The notes under the pieces: model-generated
Told to the model about the DNA's origin: nothing
What the model saw: only the letters and a program-made list of their open reading frames with translations
The model's database searches: none
Shown: positions 52,128-61,870 of the stretch, piece after piece
How the letters are laid out: the number at the start of each line of letters is the position of its first letter
How positions within the stretch are numbered: position 1 is the stretch's first letter
From: an uncultured Alphaproteobacteria bacterium
GTDB lineage: Bacteria > Pseudomonadota > Alphaproteobacteria > Rhizobiales > Ancalomicrobiaceae
Length of the DNA stretch: 64,000 nucleotides
Assembly (NCBI GenBank): GCA_937892955.1
Contig: CALBKH010000107.1
Location: 107,019 to 171,018 of the forward strand
Direction of reading: 5' to 3'
Made by a program: the position numbers and the translations under genes

Positions 52128-53378
52128 TCAATGCGCGACGGCCGCCGCCGCCGCCTCGTCGATCAGACGGCCGGTGCGGAAACGGTCCATGGTGAAGGGC
52201 GCCGCGATGGCATTGGGTTCGCCGCGCGCCACCAGATCGGCGAAGACGTGGCCCGAGCCCGGCGTCGCTTTGAAGCCGCCGGTGCCCCAGCCGCAGTTGA
52301 CGAAGAGGCCCGGCACCGGCGTCGTGCCGATGATCGGCGAGCGATCGGGTGTCACGTCGACGATGCCGCCCCAACTGCGCAGCATCCGCAGACGGCGCAC
52401 CGCCGGGAACAGTTCACAGATCGCGTCGAGCGTGTGGGTTGCGATGTGGAGCCCGCCGGTCTGGGAATAGGAGGTGTAGGCGTCGGTGCCAGCACCGATC
52501 ACCATCTCGCCCTTGTCGGATTGCGACATGTAGGCGTGCACGGTGTTCGACATGACCACACAGGGCATCATCGGCTTGACCGGTTCGGAGACCAGCGCCT
52601 GCAGGGGGTAGCTCTCGAGCGGCATGCGGACGCCGGCCATCGCCATGACGACGGAGGTGTTGCCGGCCACCACCACGCCGATCCGTCGGGTCGCGATGAA
52701 GCCCTTCGAGGTCTCGACGCCGGAGACGGCGCCGGAGGCGTCGCGGCGGATGCCGGTGACCTCGCAGTTCTGGATGATGTCGACACCGAGCCGATCGGCG
52801 CCGCGGGCGTAGCCCCAGGCGACGGCATCGTGGCGAGCGGTGCCGCCACGCCGCTGCAGCGAGGCGCCGATGACTGGGTAACGGATGTTCTTCTCGATGT
52901 TGAGAAGCGGGCAGAAGTCCTTGGCCTGTTCCGCCGTCAGCCACTCGTTGTCGATACCGGCGAGGCGGTTGGCGTGCACGTGCCGCTTGAACACCTGGAC
53001 GTCGTGGATGTTGTGCGCCAGCATCATCACGCCGCGCGGCGAATACATGACGTTGTAGTTGAGTTCGTGGGCGAGGCCGGCCCACAGCTTCATCGCGTGT
53101 TCGTAGATCCCTTCGGATTCCTCCCAGAGGTAGTTGGAGCGCACGATGGTGGTGTTGCGACCGGTGTTGCCACCGCCGAGCCACCCCTTCTCCAGCACGG
53201 CGATGTTTCGCATCCCGTGCTCCTTGGCCATATAGTAGGCGGTGGCCAGACCATGCCCACCGGCGCCGACGATGATCGCGTCATAGGCGGATTTCGGCTC
53301 CGGCGAACGCCATTGTTCCGGCCAACCCTGGTTGCCTCCGAGGCCCTGCGTGAAGACGGAAAGCGCGGAAAACTTCAT
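52128..53378 (-). CDS. soxB: Sarcosine oxidase beta subunit
   Basis: A 416-aa FAD/FMN subunit that oxidises sarcosine to glycine, with formaldehyde passed to THF in the alpha subunit and H2O2 as product. The FAD loop is AIIVGAGGHGLATAYYMA near residue 35. The His in GTARHDAVAWGY is the covalent FMN anchor of the family, and GTTPVPGLFVNCGWGTGGFKATPG is the C-terminal FAD contact. It is the first enzyme gene of the catabolic run, 66 bases after the regulator gene. Confidence 0.96.
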   Translation of the reverse strand: MKFSALSVFTQGLGGNQGWPEQWRSPEPKSAYDAIIVGAGGHGLATAYYMAKEHGMRNIAVLEKGWLGGGNTGRNTTIVRSNYLWEESEGIYEHAMKLWAGLAHELNYNVMYSPRGVMMLAHNIHDVQVFKRHVHANRLAGIDNEWLTAEQAKDFCPLLNIEKNIRYPVIGASLQRRGGTARHDAVAWGYARGADRLGVDIIQNCEVTGIRRDASGAVSGVETSKGFIATRRIGVVVAGNTSVVMAMAGVRMPLESYPLQALVSEPVKPMMPCVVMSNTVHAYMSQSDKGEMVIGAGTDAYTSYSQTGGLHIATHTLDAICELFPAVRRLRMLRSWGGIVDVTPDRSPIIGTTPVPGLFVNCGWGTGGFKATPGSGHVFADLVARGEPNAIAAPFTMDRFRTGRLIDEAAAAAVAH

Positions 53379-53444
53379 GTCGGCGGTTCTCCATTTGCCG
53401 ATGGAGAATGCGACATCACCCGGCCGTCGCCGAGAACGGACCCG

Positions 53445-54512
53445 TCAGGTCGTCGGTATTTTTCCGCTCTCCGACGAAGGCCGAAACAGGCGACGATCGA
53501 CCGGTCCATCGGTGTCGGCGGCGGCGTTCGTCTGGCGTAGCGCTGCCGGATTCACGCCGAACCGCCGGCGGAAGGCGCGGGCGAAATGGGCGCCGTCGGA
53601 GAAGCCGGCGAGCGCCGCGGCCTCGCCGATGCTGCGGCGGCTGTTGGCGACGAGCCAGTAGCCGTAGTCGAGCCGCATGCCGCGGTAGATCTCCGACGGG
53701 CTGGCTCCGAGTTCACGCCGGAACAGCCGGTCGAGCTGGCGCTCGCTCACGCCCAGTTGCTCGGCCAGCGTCGCGATGGCGAGCGGTTCGGCCATCGCCT
53801 GTTCCATCGCCAGCACCGCCCGCCGGACCCGCGCATCGGCGGCGGCCGGCGCGACGTGCGGCGTCGGCTGGGCGGAATCGGCGGCGCGCTGTTCGTCGAG
53901 CAGCAGCACGTGCAGGCTCTTCTTCGCCGCCTGTACCCCGACGTGCTTCTCCACCAGCGCCGCCGCGAGATCGACGACGCCCGCCCCACCCGAACAGGTG
54001 ATCCGGTCGCCGTCGATGACATAGAGCCGGTCGGCGATCGGCGCGACGCCGAACTCGTCGATGAAGTCGTGGCGATGGTACCAGGAGACGCAGGTCTTCC
54101 GCCCCTCGAGCAGACCGAGCCGCGCCAGAACGAAGGAGCCGGTGCAGACGCCGATCAGCGGCGTGCGCAGCGCCGCGGCGCGGCGCAGATAGGCCGCGAT
54201 CTCCGCGTCGATCTGCTCGCCGCGATGCAGGAGCCCGCCGACGACGACGATGTAGTGGAACTGCTTCGGGTCGACGAGACCGGCGCCCGGCACCACGGCT
54301 ACCCCGGAACTCGACACGATCGGCCGCCCGGTCGCCGACATGATCGTCCAACTGCACAGGATCTGGCGCGACCGGTCGCCCTCGTCGGCGGCCAGCCGCA
54401 GGGTGTCGATGAAGTTGGCGAACGCCGTCAGCGTGAAGTGACGCGCCAGGACGAAGCCGACGCGGAGACGCGCCGTGGGAGCATCCGGTTTGACGGGCGA
54501 GCGAGTGGTCAT
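53445..54512 (-). CDS. GlxA/GbdR-type AraC regulator with DJ-1/PfpI-like domain
   Basis: A 355-aa regulator; ATG 54512 gives MTTRSPVK. Residues 20-190 form the DJ-1/PfpI-like domain with the Cys elbow GVCTGSFVLARLG. Residues 240-340 form the AraC HTH pair (AIATLAEQLGVSERQLDRLF and SIGEAAALAGFSDGAHFARAFRRRFG). GbdR-like regulators of this kind activate glycine betaine, dimethylglycine and sarcosine catabolic genes. It sits directly upstream of soxB and divergent from creatinase, so it probably controls both. The effector may be sarcosine, creatine or betaine. Confidence 0.88.
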   Translation of the reverse strand: MTTRSPVKPDAPTARLRVGFVLARHFTLTAFANFIDTLRLAADEGDRSRQILCSWTIMSATGRPIVSSSGVAVVPGAGLVDPKQFHYIVVVGGLLHRGEQIDAEIAAYLRRAAALRTPLIGVCTGSFVLARLGLLEGRKTCVSWYHRHDFIDEFGVAPIADRLYVIDGDRITCSGGAGVVDLAAALVEKHVGVQAAKKSLHVLLLDEQRAADSAQPTPHVAPAAADARVRRAVLAMEQAMAEPLAIATLAEQLGVSERQLDRLFRRELGASPSEIYRGMRLDYGYWLVANSRRSIGEAAALAGFSDGAHFARAFRRRFGVNPAALRQTNAAADTDGPVDRRLFRPSSESGKIPTT

Positions 54513-54876
54513 GGCGCGCACAGTGCGCCGATGCCCCTCGCCGCGCAATCACCGCGCCGTGCCGCCGACCACCCCGAACCCGTCCCGCCCGCGACCGTCT
54601 CGGACCCGTCGCGCGACCGCCGCCGAGGCGTCGCGCGGCGCGCCGAAGATCCGGAGAAGCCTCTGAGATCGTACGGTTTCCGCCAGAATTCGCCCGACCC
54701 GACGCGGTCGCGACCCCAGGTGACGAGAGGTGACGAAGTCGCCGATACCGGCCGCTCGGATAGTGCCCGCAAATGGCGATATAACCACTTCTTATTTCAC
54801 CTCGACAACCACTCGATCTAACTAGGAGATCACACTCGGAAAGAACTGTCTCTGTCCATCTGGGGAAATCGATCAA
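54513..54876. promoter_or_regulatory. Divergent control region of regulator and creatinase
   Basis: A 364-base gap whose right third is AT-richer (TATAACCACTTCTTATTTCACC) and ends in GGGGAAA before the creatinase ATG. No perfect operator palindrome stands out. By location it must hold promoters for creatinase and, on the other strand, for the GlxA-type regulator and possibly the whole sox run. Confidence 0.5.
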
Positions 54877-56106
54877 ATGATTCACGCCCAAATGCCAAAC
54901 GAACTTCTTCGTCTCCAGAAGATGCACAATGGCGAGAAGGTGGTCGGCACGTTTTCGGCCGCCGAGATGTCTCGCAGACAGGAAGGACTGCGCAGAATTC
55001 TTGAGGACATGAAACTCGATGCGGCGGTGCTGACGTCGTATCACAACATCAACTATTACTCCGACTTCCTCTTCTGCTACTTCGGGCGGCGTTACGCCTT
55101 CATCGTCACCGACACCCGGGCCGTGTCGGTCTCCGCCGGCATCGACGCCGGCCAGCCCTGGCGCCGCACCTTCGGCGACAACATCACCTATACCGACTGG
55201 CGCCGCGACAACTACTTCTACGCGCTCCAGCAGGAACTCGCCGGCGCTCGCCGCATCGGCATCGAGTTCGACCACGTCAACCTCGAGTTCCGCAAGCTGC
55301 TCGACGAGGCCTTCCCCGGTGTCGAGTTCGTCGACATCGGCCAGGCCACCATGTGGATGCGCACCATCAAGTCGGCCGAGGAGATCGCCCTCATCAAGGA
55401 GGGCGCCCGCACCGCCGACCTCGGCGGCGAGGCCGTCCGCGCCGCGATCGCCGAGGGTGTGCCGGAATACGAGGTGGCGCTCGCCGGCACCGGCGCCATG
55501 GTCCGCCACATCGGCGCGACCTTCCCGCACGTCGAACTGATGGACACCTGGGTGTGGTTCCAGTCGGGCATCAACACCGATGGCGCCCACAATCCGGTGA
55601 CGACCCGCCGTCTGGTGAAGGGCGACATCCTCTCGCTCAACTGCTTCCCGATGATCTCGGGCTACTACACCGCGCTCGAGCGCACCCTCTTCCTCGACCA
55701 CGCATCCGACGCGCATCTGCGCATCTGGGAGATCAACTGCGAGGTCCACCGGCGCGGTCTCGAGCTGTTGAAGCCCGGCGCGCGCTGCGGCGACGTCGCC
55801 TCCGAGCTCAACGAGATCTACCGGTCGCACGGTCTTCTCGGCTTCCGCTCCTTCGGCTACGGCCACTCCTTCGGCGTGCTCAGCCACTACTACGGCCGCG
55901 AAGCCGGCGTCGAGCTGCGTGAGGACATCAACACCGTCCTCCAGCCAGGCATGGTCGTGTCGATGGAACCGATGCTGTCGCTCCCGGAGGGCATGCCCGG
56001 CGCCGGCGGCTATCGCGAGCACGACATCCTCGTCCTGACCGAGAGCGGCGCCGAGAACATCACCGGGTTCCCCTTCGGCCCCGAGCACAACATCGTGCCG
56101 GCCTGA
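54877..56106 (+). CDS. Creatinase (creatine amidinohydrolase)
   Basis: A 409-aa pita-bread-fold enzyme that hydrolyses creatine to sarcosine and urea without metal. It matches Pseudomonas creatinase closely in recall: TSYHNINYYSDFL, GQPWRRTFGDNITYTDWRRD, FQSGINTDGAHNPVTT (with the catalytic His), GHSFGVLSHYYGREAGVEL and GAGGYREHDIL. Related M24 aminopeptidases keep five metal ligands, but here the positions read as in creatinase. Product sarcosine is the substrate of the neighbouring SoxBDAG. ATG 54892 is an alternative start. Confidence 0.92.
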   Translation: MIHAQMPNELLRLQKMHNGEKVVGTFSAAEMSRRQEGLRRILEDMKLDAAVLTSYHNINYYSDFLFCYFGRRYAFIVTDTRAVSVSAGIDAGQPWRRTFGDNITYTDWRRDNYFYALQQELAGARRIGIEFDHVNLEFRKLLDEAFPGVEFVDIGQATMWMRTIKSAEEIALIKEGARTADLGGEAVRAAIAEGVPEYEVALAGTGAMVRHIGATFPHVELMDTWVWFQSGINTDGAHNPVTTRRLVKGDILSLNCFPMISGYYTALERTLFLDHASDAHLRIWEINCEVHRRGLELLKPGARCGDVASELNEIYRSHGLLGFRSFGYGHSFGVLSHYYGREAGVELREDINTVLQPGMVVSMEPMLSLPEGMPGAGGYREHDILVLTESGAENITGFPFGPEHNIVPA

Positions 56107-56184
56107 CCGCCCGACCCGCACGCGCGGGGCGCGCCGCTCCCCCGAGCGATCACCGCCCGATCGCCGGATCGGTCTCCGCCGTGT

Positions 56185-56216
56185 CCCGATCGCCACGCCC
56201 CCGCGTGGCGGTCGGG
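56185..56216 (+). terminator. Hairpin after creatinase gene
   Basis: CCCGATCGCCACGC (56185-56198)-CCCC-GCGTGGCGGTCGGG (56203-56216) is a 14-bp stem with one wobble, 80 bases past the stop. There is no good T tract, so it is a stabilising or Rho-assisted 3' end at best. Confidence 0.5.
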
Positions 56217-56325
56217 ATCGGCGTTTCCGGACCGACGGCCATGGTGAGCCGCCCGGTCGCACTTGCCGCCACCGGAGCCGGCATGCTTTGTTCGACCGGT
56301 GCGCCGCAGAACACGAGGCCTGCCC

Positions 56326-57207
56326 ATGCGTTCGATCCCGACGGATCTCCTCCGGGCCTTCGTCACCATCATCGACCTGCGCGGCTTCACGCGCGCCGGT
56401 GAGCGGCTCGGCCGCACCCAGCCGGCGATCAGCCTCCAGATGAAGCGCCTGCGCGACCTCCTCGGCGTCCAGCTCTTCGCCGAGGACAGCGGCGGCTCGC
56501 AGCTGACCGAGGAGGGCGAGTTGGTCGCCGGTTACGCCCGCCAGATCCTCACCCTCAACGACGAGATGATGCTGCGCCTCCAGGCCCGCGACAGCCGCGG
56601 CAAGCTGCGTCTCGGCATCCCCAACGACTACGCCGACCATTTCCTGCCCAAGCTCATCGCCGGCCTGCCGCGCGATCTTTCCGGCATCGCCTTCGACGTG
56701 GTCTGCGACGTCTCGCACGAACTGCTCAAGGGGCTCCGCGAGGGCCGCTTCGACATCGTCGTCGCCATGACCCCCGACGGGCCGGCGGAAGGGGCCTTCA
56801 TGACCTGGCGCGAGCCGCTCGCCTGGGTCGGCGGGCCGTCGGCCGCTGGACAGCCGACGCCGGGCGAGCCCCTGCGTATCGTCTGCTACCCTGAAGGCTG
56901 CCTCTATCGCCGCAACATGCTGACCGCCCTCCAGCGCGAGGGCCGCACCTTCGAGATCGTCTATTCGAGCCCGTCGCTCGCCGGCATCGACGCCGCGGTG
57001 CGGACCGGCTTCGGCGTCACCGTGCTGGCGCGGCGCATCGTTCCCGACAAGCTCAAGGTCTACGGCGCCAAGGCCGGCCTGCCCCGGCTGGCCGACGCGG
57101 TGGTCGGCATCTACATCAATCCGCGCGCCCGCTCGACCGTGGCGCAGAGCTTCGCCGCGCGCTTCGCCGACATGTTCGTCGAGGGAGTCCGCGCCACCGG
57201 CGCGTGA
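56326..57207 (+). CDS. LysR-type regulator
   Basis: A 293-aa LTTR: N-terminal winged HTH (LLRAFVTIIDLRGFTRAGERL, then TQPAISLQMKRLRDLLGVQLF), followed by a LysR substrate-binding domain (KLRLGIPNDYADHFLPKLI). Alternative reading from further upstream is not supported. It lies between the creatinase and the convergent ABC importer operon, and could control creatinase or transport. Its co-inducer is unknown. Confidence 0.92.
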   Translation: MRSIPTDLLRAFVTIIDLRGFTRAGERLGRTQPAISLQMKRLRDLLGVQLFAEDSGGSQLTEEGELVAGYARQILTLNDEMMLRLQARDSRGKLRLGIPNDYADHFLPKLIAGLPRDLSGIAFDVVCDVSHELLKGLREGRFDIVVAMTPDGPAEGAFMTWREPLAWVGGPSAAGQPTPGEPLRIVCYPEGCLYRRNMLTALQREGRTFEIVYSSPSLAGIDAAVRTGFGVTVLARRIVPDKLKVYGAKAGLPRLADAVVGIYINPRARSTVAQSFAARFADMFVEGVRATGA

Positions 57208-57260
57208 GGGCGGCGTCGTCCGGGGTCGAGACGCGGGGAGAGTTTCACTCCCCGCCCCGA

Positions 57261-58076
57261 TCACGACCCGCGCCGGCCGCGTCCACCGAGCCACGAGGCG
57301 ACCACGAACAGCACGATCGACAGGGCGAGCAGGATGGACGCCGCCGCCATGATCGTCGGATTGATCTGGTCGCGGATGCCGGCGAACATCTGCACCGGTA
57401 GGGTCCGCTGTTCGGCGCCGGTCAGGAACAGCGCCACCACCACCTCGTCGAAGGAGGTGGCGAAGGCGAAGATCGCCCCCGACACCACGCCCGGCAGGAT
57501 CGACGGCAGCGTGATCCGGAAGAACACCGCGATCGGCGGCGCCCCGAGGCTCAGTCCGGCGCGGGTCAGGTTGGTGTCGTAGGTCGACAGCGTCGCCGTC
57601 ACGGTGATGACCACGAACGGCGTGGCGAGCGCGGTGTGGGCGAGCACCAGCCCGAGCCGAGTGTCGGTGAGCCCGAGCCGGCCGAAGAATAGGTAGCCGC
57701 CGACCGCGACGATGACGACCGGGATGATCATCGGCGAGATCAGCAGGGCCATCACCGGCCGCCGCCACGGGAAGTCAGGCCGCGCCAGACCGAGGGCCGC
57801 CGTGGTGCCGAGCACCGTGGCGAAGATCGTCGTCAGCACCGCGGTGATTGACGAATTGACGACGCCCGAGATCCAGCGCTCGTTGCCGAAGAAGTCCCGG
57901 TACCAGCGCAGCGAATATTTCGGAACCGGGAAGGTGAAGAACGGATCGTCCGAGAACGACAGCGGCACCACCACGAACAGCGGAGCGATCAGGAAGATCA
58001 GCACCGCCACCGCGAAGCTCACCACCGCCAGACGGACGGCGCGTTCGGAACGGGTCGCATAGGACGGAAGCCACAT
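57261..58076 (-). CDS. ABC transporter permease (polyamine/opine type), second subunit
   Basis: A 271-aa inner-membrane permease of the PotC type. The EAA loop is AGLSLGAPPIAVFFRITLPSILPGVVSG, and the N-terminus has VLIFLIAPLFVVVPLSFSDDPFFTFP. It starts 5 bases after the stop of the other permease, so it is translationally close-coupled. With the PotB-type subunit it forms the membrane channel for a small amine or amidino compound, plausibly creatine or a relative. Confidence 0.93.
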   Translation of the reverse strand: MWLPSYATRSERAVRLAVVSFAVAVLIFLIAPLFVVVPLSFSDDPFFTFPVPKYSLRWYRDFFGNERWISGVVNSSITAVLTTIFATVLGTTAALGLARPDFPWRRPVMALLISPMIIPVVIVAVGGYLFFGRLGLTDTRLGLVLAHTALATPFVVITVTATLSTYDTNLTRAGLSLGAPPIAVFFRITLPSILPGVVSGAIFAFATSFDEVVVALFLTGAEQRTLPVQMFAGIRDQINPTIMAAASILLALSIVLFVVASWLGGRGRRGS

Positions 58077-58081
58077 GACCG

Positions 58082-59323
58082 TCACCCCAACCGGATCTTG
58101 TCGGCGCCGACGAGGCGCAGGAACAGCCAATAGATGCCGAGCGTCACCGTCAGCAACACCACGCCCAGTGCCGAGGCGAGGCCCCAGTTGAGGTCGCGGT
58201 TGATGTAGGTGGAGATGAAGTTCGACACCATCTGATCGCCGGGGCCGCCGACGAGGGCCGGCGTGATGTAGTAGCCGAGCGACAGGATGAAGGTCATCAG
58301 GCAGCCGGCGACCACACCCGGCAGGGTCTGCGGCGCCCAGATGCGCCAGAACGCTGACAAGGGTGGCGCCCCGAGCGAGCGCGCCGCCCGCAGTTGCGTC
58401 GGCGGGATCGCCCGCATCACGCTGTAGATCGGCAGGATGGTGAAGGGCAGCTGGATGTGGGTCATCGCCGTCACCGTGCCGATCCGGGTGAAGATCAGCT
58501 GCAGCTTGGACGTCGTCAGACCGAGCATCATCAGCAGGTCGTTGATGATGCCGTCGGTCTGCAGCAGCACCACCCAGGCGGTGGTGCGCACCAGCAGCGA
58601 CGTCCACAAGGGCAACAGCACCAGGAGCATCATGACCCGGGCGACGGACGGCGGCGCGATGGTCAGCACATAGGCGACCGGATAGCCCATGATCAGCGTC
58701 GCCAGCGTCACCAGCGCCGCCACCGTGAGGGTGCGCCCGAGTACGCCGAGGAAGATCGCCTGATCGGCGTCGGCCGGACCGATGCCGCCGACCGGACGCC
58801 ACTGCAGATCGACCGCGGTCAACAGGTGATAGGGCGTCCAGCCGCGATCGTTGCGCGCGATCACCGCCCAGATGGCGACCGAACCCCACTCCGCGTCGGC
58901 CTCGACGAAGGCCGGCCGGTAGGGGCCGGCGTCCAGCCGCGCCGCCAGACGTGCCGCCGCCACCATCCGCGACCGCATCCCCGAGATCTCGTAGTTGAGG
59001 CGCTTGCCGAGCAGCGCGGCGGTGCGGTCCTCCTGCGCCTTCTTCAGGTCGGCGGCGAGGGCGGCGAACACCGGCTCGCCCGGCGTCGACGCCCCGTCCC
59101 AGTCGGAGAGCGCGGCGAGCGTGCGCGGCAGCACCGCCCGCGGCTCGGTGTTGTCGACCGCCGTCACCAGGAGGAGCAGGATCGGGGCGACGAAGGTCAG
59201 CAGCAGGAAGACGAGGAGCGGCAGCGCGAGCGTGAACGCCGCTCGCCGTCCCGGCCGTTCCGCCTTCTTGACCGCGAGGAAGATCTCCACCCGGCTCATC
59301 ACCGCGGGATCGATGGCGGCCAT
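58082..59323 (-). CDS. ABC transporter permease (polyamine/opine type), first subunit
   Basis: A 413-aa PotB-type permease. After a basic start come a helix (LALPLLVFLLLTFVAPILLLL) and an unusually long periplasmic domain (about 50-190). The permease core follows (TLTVAALVTLATLIMGYPVAYVL), with the EAA loop in AARSLGAPPLSAFWRIWAPQTLPGV. ATG 59323 is 2 bases before the ATPase stop. The long insert is a family feature of some importers for larger or opine-like substrates. Confidence 0.92.
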   Translation of the reverse strand: MAAIDPAVMSRVEIFLAVKKAERPGRRAAFTLALPLLVFLLLTFVAPILLLLVTAVDNTEPRAVLPRTLAALSDWDGASTPGEPVFAALAADLKKAQEDRTAALLGKRLNYEISGMRSRMVAAARLAARLDAGPYRPAFVEADAEWGSVAIWAVIARNDRGWTPYHLLTAVDLQWRPVGGIGPADADQAIFLGVLGRTLTVAALVTLATLIMGYPVAYVLTIAPPSVARVMMLLVLLPLWTSLLVRTTAWVVLLQTDGIINDLLMMLGLTTSKLQLIFTRIGTVTAMTHIQLPFTILPIYSVMRAIPPTQLRAARSLGAPPLSAFWRIWAPQTLPGVVAGCLMTFILSLGYYITPALVGGPGDQMVSNFISTYINRDLNWGLASALGVVLLTVTLGIYWLFLRLVGADKIRLG

Positions 59324-59325
59324 GA

Positions 59326-60465
59326 TCAATCTCCCAGCAGTCGGCAATCGTTGGGGCTGAAGTTCAGTTCCACCATTTCGCCGGGTTGGAAGGGCCGCGC
59401 CTCACGGGCCGGAATGCGGGCGATGATCTCCTGCCCCATCGCCTCGACGATGAGGCGGACGTGATCGCCGAGGAAGAAGACCTCGCGTAAGCGGCCCGAG
59501 ATGGTGTCGCTGCCCGGCCGTCCCGGCCCGAGGCCGAGGCGTTCGGGGCGCAGCGACAGGCTCACCTTCTCGGCGCTCTCGACACCGGGGGTCGGCACCG
59601 CCAGCAGGCGACTGCCGTCCGCCGTCTCGACCCGGGCGAGCGGCCCGTCGCGGCCGAGCCAGCGACAGGGCACCGTGTTGTTCTCACCGATGAACTCGGC
59701 GACGAAGCGGTTGGCGGGGGCGTCGTAGAGGCTCTTGGGGTCGGCGAGCTGTTGGATCCGGCCGTCGTGGAACACGGCGATCCGGTCCGACATGGTCAGC
59801 GCCTCCGACTAGTCGTGGGTGACGTAGACCATGGTGATGCCGAGCTTGGTCTGCAGGTGCTTGATCTCCACCTGCATGCGCTCGCGCAGCTGCTTGTCGA
59901 GCGCCCCGAGCGGTTCGTCCATCAGCACCAGCGACGGTTCGAAGACCAGGGCGCGGGCGAGCGCGACGCGCTGCTGCTGGCCGCCGGAGAGCTGGGTCGG
60001 GCGCCGGTCGGCGAGATGGCCGAGCCGCACCATGCCGAGCGCCCGGCCGATCTTGTCGACCGCCGCCTGTCCCTTGATGCCGCGGTAGCGCAGCGGGAAG
60101 CCGATGTTCTCGGCCACCGTCATGTGCGGGAAGAGCGCGTAGTTCTGGAACACGAAGCCGATGTTGCGCCGCTCCGGCGGCAACCGTTCGACCGGCCGCC
60201 CGTCGAGCATGATCTGACCGACGGTCGGCCGCTCGAAGCCGCCGAGCATCATCAGCGTCGTCGTCTTGCCCGACCCGGACGGCCCCAGCATGGTGAGGAA
60301 CTCACCGCGTGGGACGTCGAGATCGAGGTCCTTCACCACGAAGTGGATGCCGTCGTACGACTTGCGCACCCCGGCGAAGCGGACCAGGGCCTCGGTCGTC
60401 GGGGGCGAACCGTCCGCCGCCGCGCGACCGATGTCGTTCCGGGCCTCGAGACTCATGCTGGTCAT
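59326..60465 (-). pseudogene. ABC transporter ATPase interrupted by an in-frame amber codon
   Basis: Codons 1-218 carry a PotA-type ATPase: Walker A GPSGSGKTTT, signature LSGGQQQRVALARAL, Walker B LVLMDEPLGALD and the H-loop YVTHD. Codon 219 is TAG (plus-strand CTA at 59809-59811), where the family has THDQ, so a single CAG to TAG change explains it. The same frame continues directly with SEALTMSDRIAVFHDG and the TOBE domain to 59326. Internal restart at ATG 59793 could make only the C-terminal part. Sequencing error, suppression or a real loss of function are all possible. Confidence 0.9.
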
Positions 60466-60823
60466 CCTTCGCCGGCGCGATCCGCGCTCGTTTCATGCCG
60501 AGCGTCACGGCCGATCGGCCGACGCCCGTTCGGTCTCGTCTGCGCACCGAGGTCCGACGTTCGGAGGTCGGTGACGTCCGCTCGGAATGATCGCCCGGAT
60601 CCCCGGCCGCGAAAAGCGATCCCGTGTCGGAACCGCCGCGCCCCGCCGCGTCCGTCGTCGCGGTCGACCCTCGGTCGGGGGCCGCGGGCGCCGGGTCGAC
60701 CGGGTGCCGGCCGGGCGCTACACCCGAGCAGGCGCGCGGCCGCCGTCGTCGGCGGTCACGCGGCGACCGGCCCGGTCGGGATCGGGTCGCCGCAACCATC
60801 GCGGCGACCCGGGTCTCGTCGGC
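60466..60823. other. 358-base intercistronic spacer with hairpin
   Basis: Between the ATPase gene and the substrate-binding gene, both on the minus strand, lies a GC-dense stretch with no supported gene. A perfect 10-bp hairpin GGGTCGCCGC-AACCATC-GCGGCGACCC at 60784-60810 lies just after the binding-protein stop. It lacks a T run. It may let only part of the transcripts pass, or protect the upstream mRNA, giving more binding protein than ATPase. Confidence 0.6.
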
Positions 60824-61870
60824 TCACTGCGACAGCCAGGTGGTGAAGCGCTTGCGGATCTCGTCGCCCTTGTCGCCCCAGAAGGCGTTGTCGAGGGTCA
60901 GGGCGTTGGTCATGTTCTGCGGGCTGGTCGGCAGATTGACCGCATCGTCCGGTGCGACGAACTTGGCGGCGGTGGTGCGCACCGGGCCGTAGGGGATGAA
61001 CTTGGTCAGACCGGCGAGAACCGCGGGCTCGACCGAGAAGGCGATGAACTGGTGCGAGGCGGCGACGTTCTTGGCGCCCTTGGGGATCGCCCAGAAGTTC
61101 GAATCGAGGATCTGATTGTCCCAGACGATCCGGAACTTGCGGCCTTCCTTGTTGGCGTTGTGGATGCGGCCGTTCCAGGCGGTGGTCATGGTGACCTCAC
61201 CGGAGGCGAGCAGCTGCGGCGCCTGGGCCCCGGCCTCCCACCACACGATGTCCTTCTTGATGGAGTCGAGCTTCTTGAAGGCGCGGTCGACGCCCTCCTT
61301 GGTCGACAGCACCTTGTAGACATCGGCCGTCTTGACGCCGTCGGCGAGCAGCGCGAACTCGAGATTGGTCGCCGGGTTCTTCCACAGACCGCGCTTGCCG
61401 GGGAATTTCTTGGTGTCGAAGAGATCGCCGATGGTGGTCGGCCCGTTCGCCAACTTGGCGCCGTCGTAGGCGAGCGAGGTCGAGTAGACGATGGTGCCGA
61501 CGCCACAGTCGGACGTGGTGCCGGCGATCCATTCCGACATCGGGCCGATCTTCGACCAGTCGATCTTCTCGTAGATGCCCTCGTCGCAACCCTGCTGCAG
61601 CGTCGGCGCATCGACGTCGACGACGTCGATGGTGGTGTTGCCAGCCTGGATCATCGCCTTGATCTTGGCGATCTCGCCGCCGTACTCCTGTTCGACGATC
61701 TTGACGCCGGATTTGGCGGTGTAGGTCTCGAACATCGCCTTCTTCTGGGCGGCCTGATAGGCGCCGCCGAAACTCATGATCGACAGCTGACCGTCGGCCA
61801 GAGCAATTCCGGCCGTGGTCGACACCAGGCCGAACGCAAGAGCGGCGGGAAGAATGTGTCGCTTGGTCAT
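60824..61870 (-). CDS. ABC transporter substrate-binding protein (polyamine/opine type)
   Basis: A 348-aa periplasmic protein with signal peptide (ILPAALAFGLVSTTAGIALA). The mature domain has GQLSIMSFGGAYQAAQKKAMF, DVVDVDAPTLQQGCDEG and LYDxKKFPGKRGLW-like blocks of PotD/PotF-like proteins. It delivers its ligand to the permeases at 57261-59323. Given its neighbours, creatine, creatinine or a related amidine is a reasonable guess; betaine or polyamines are alternatives. Highly expressed binding-protein genes commonly come first in the operon, as here. Confidence 0.92.
   Translation of the reverse strand: MTKRHILPAALAFGLVSTTAGIALADGQLSIMSFGGAYQAAQKKAMFETYTAKSGVKIVEQEYGGEIAKIKAMIQAGNTTIDVVDVDAPTLQQGCDEGIYEKIDWSKIGPMSEWIAGTTSDCGVGTIVYSTSLAYDGAKLANGPTTIGDLFDTKKFPGKRGLWKNPATNLEFALLADGVKTADVYKVLSTKEGVDRAFKKLDSIKKDIVWWEAGAQAPQLLASGEVTMTTAWNGRIHNANKEGRKFRIVWDNQILDSNFWAIPKGAKNVAASHQFIAFSVEPAVLAGLTKFIPYGPVRTTAAKFVAPDDAVNLPTSPQNMTNALTLDNAFWGDKGDEIRKRFTTWLSQ

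Noticed and set aside
53713..57768. 1351-codon minus-strand frame across the regulator, creatinase and LysR genes
   Set aside because: It crosses three well-supported genes and their spacers, with no domain recognisable.
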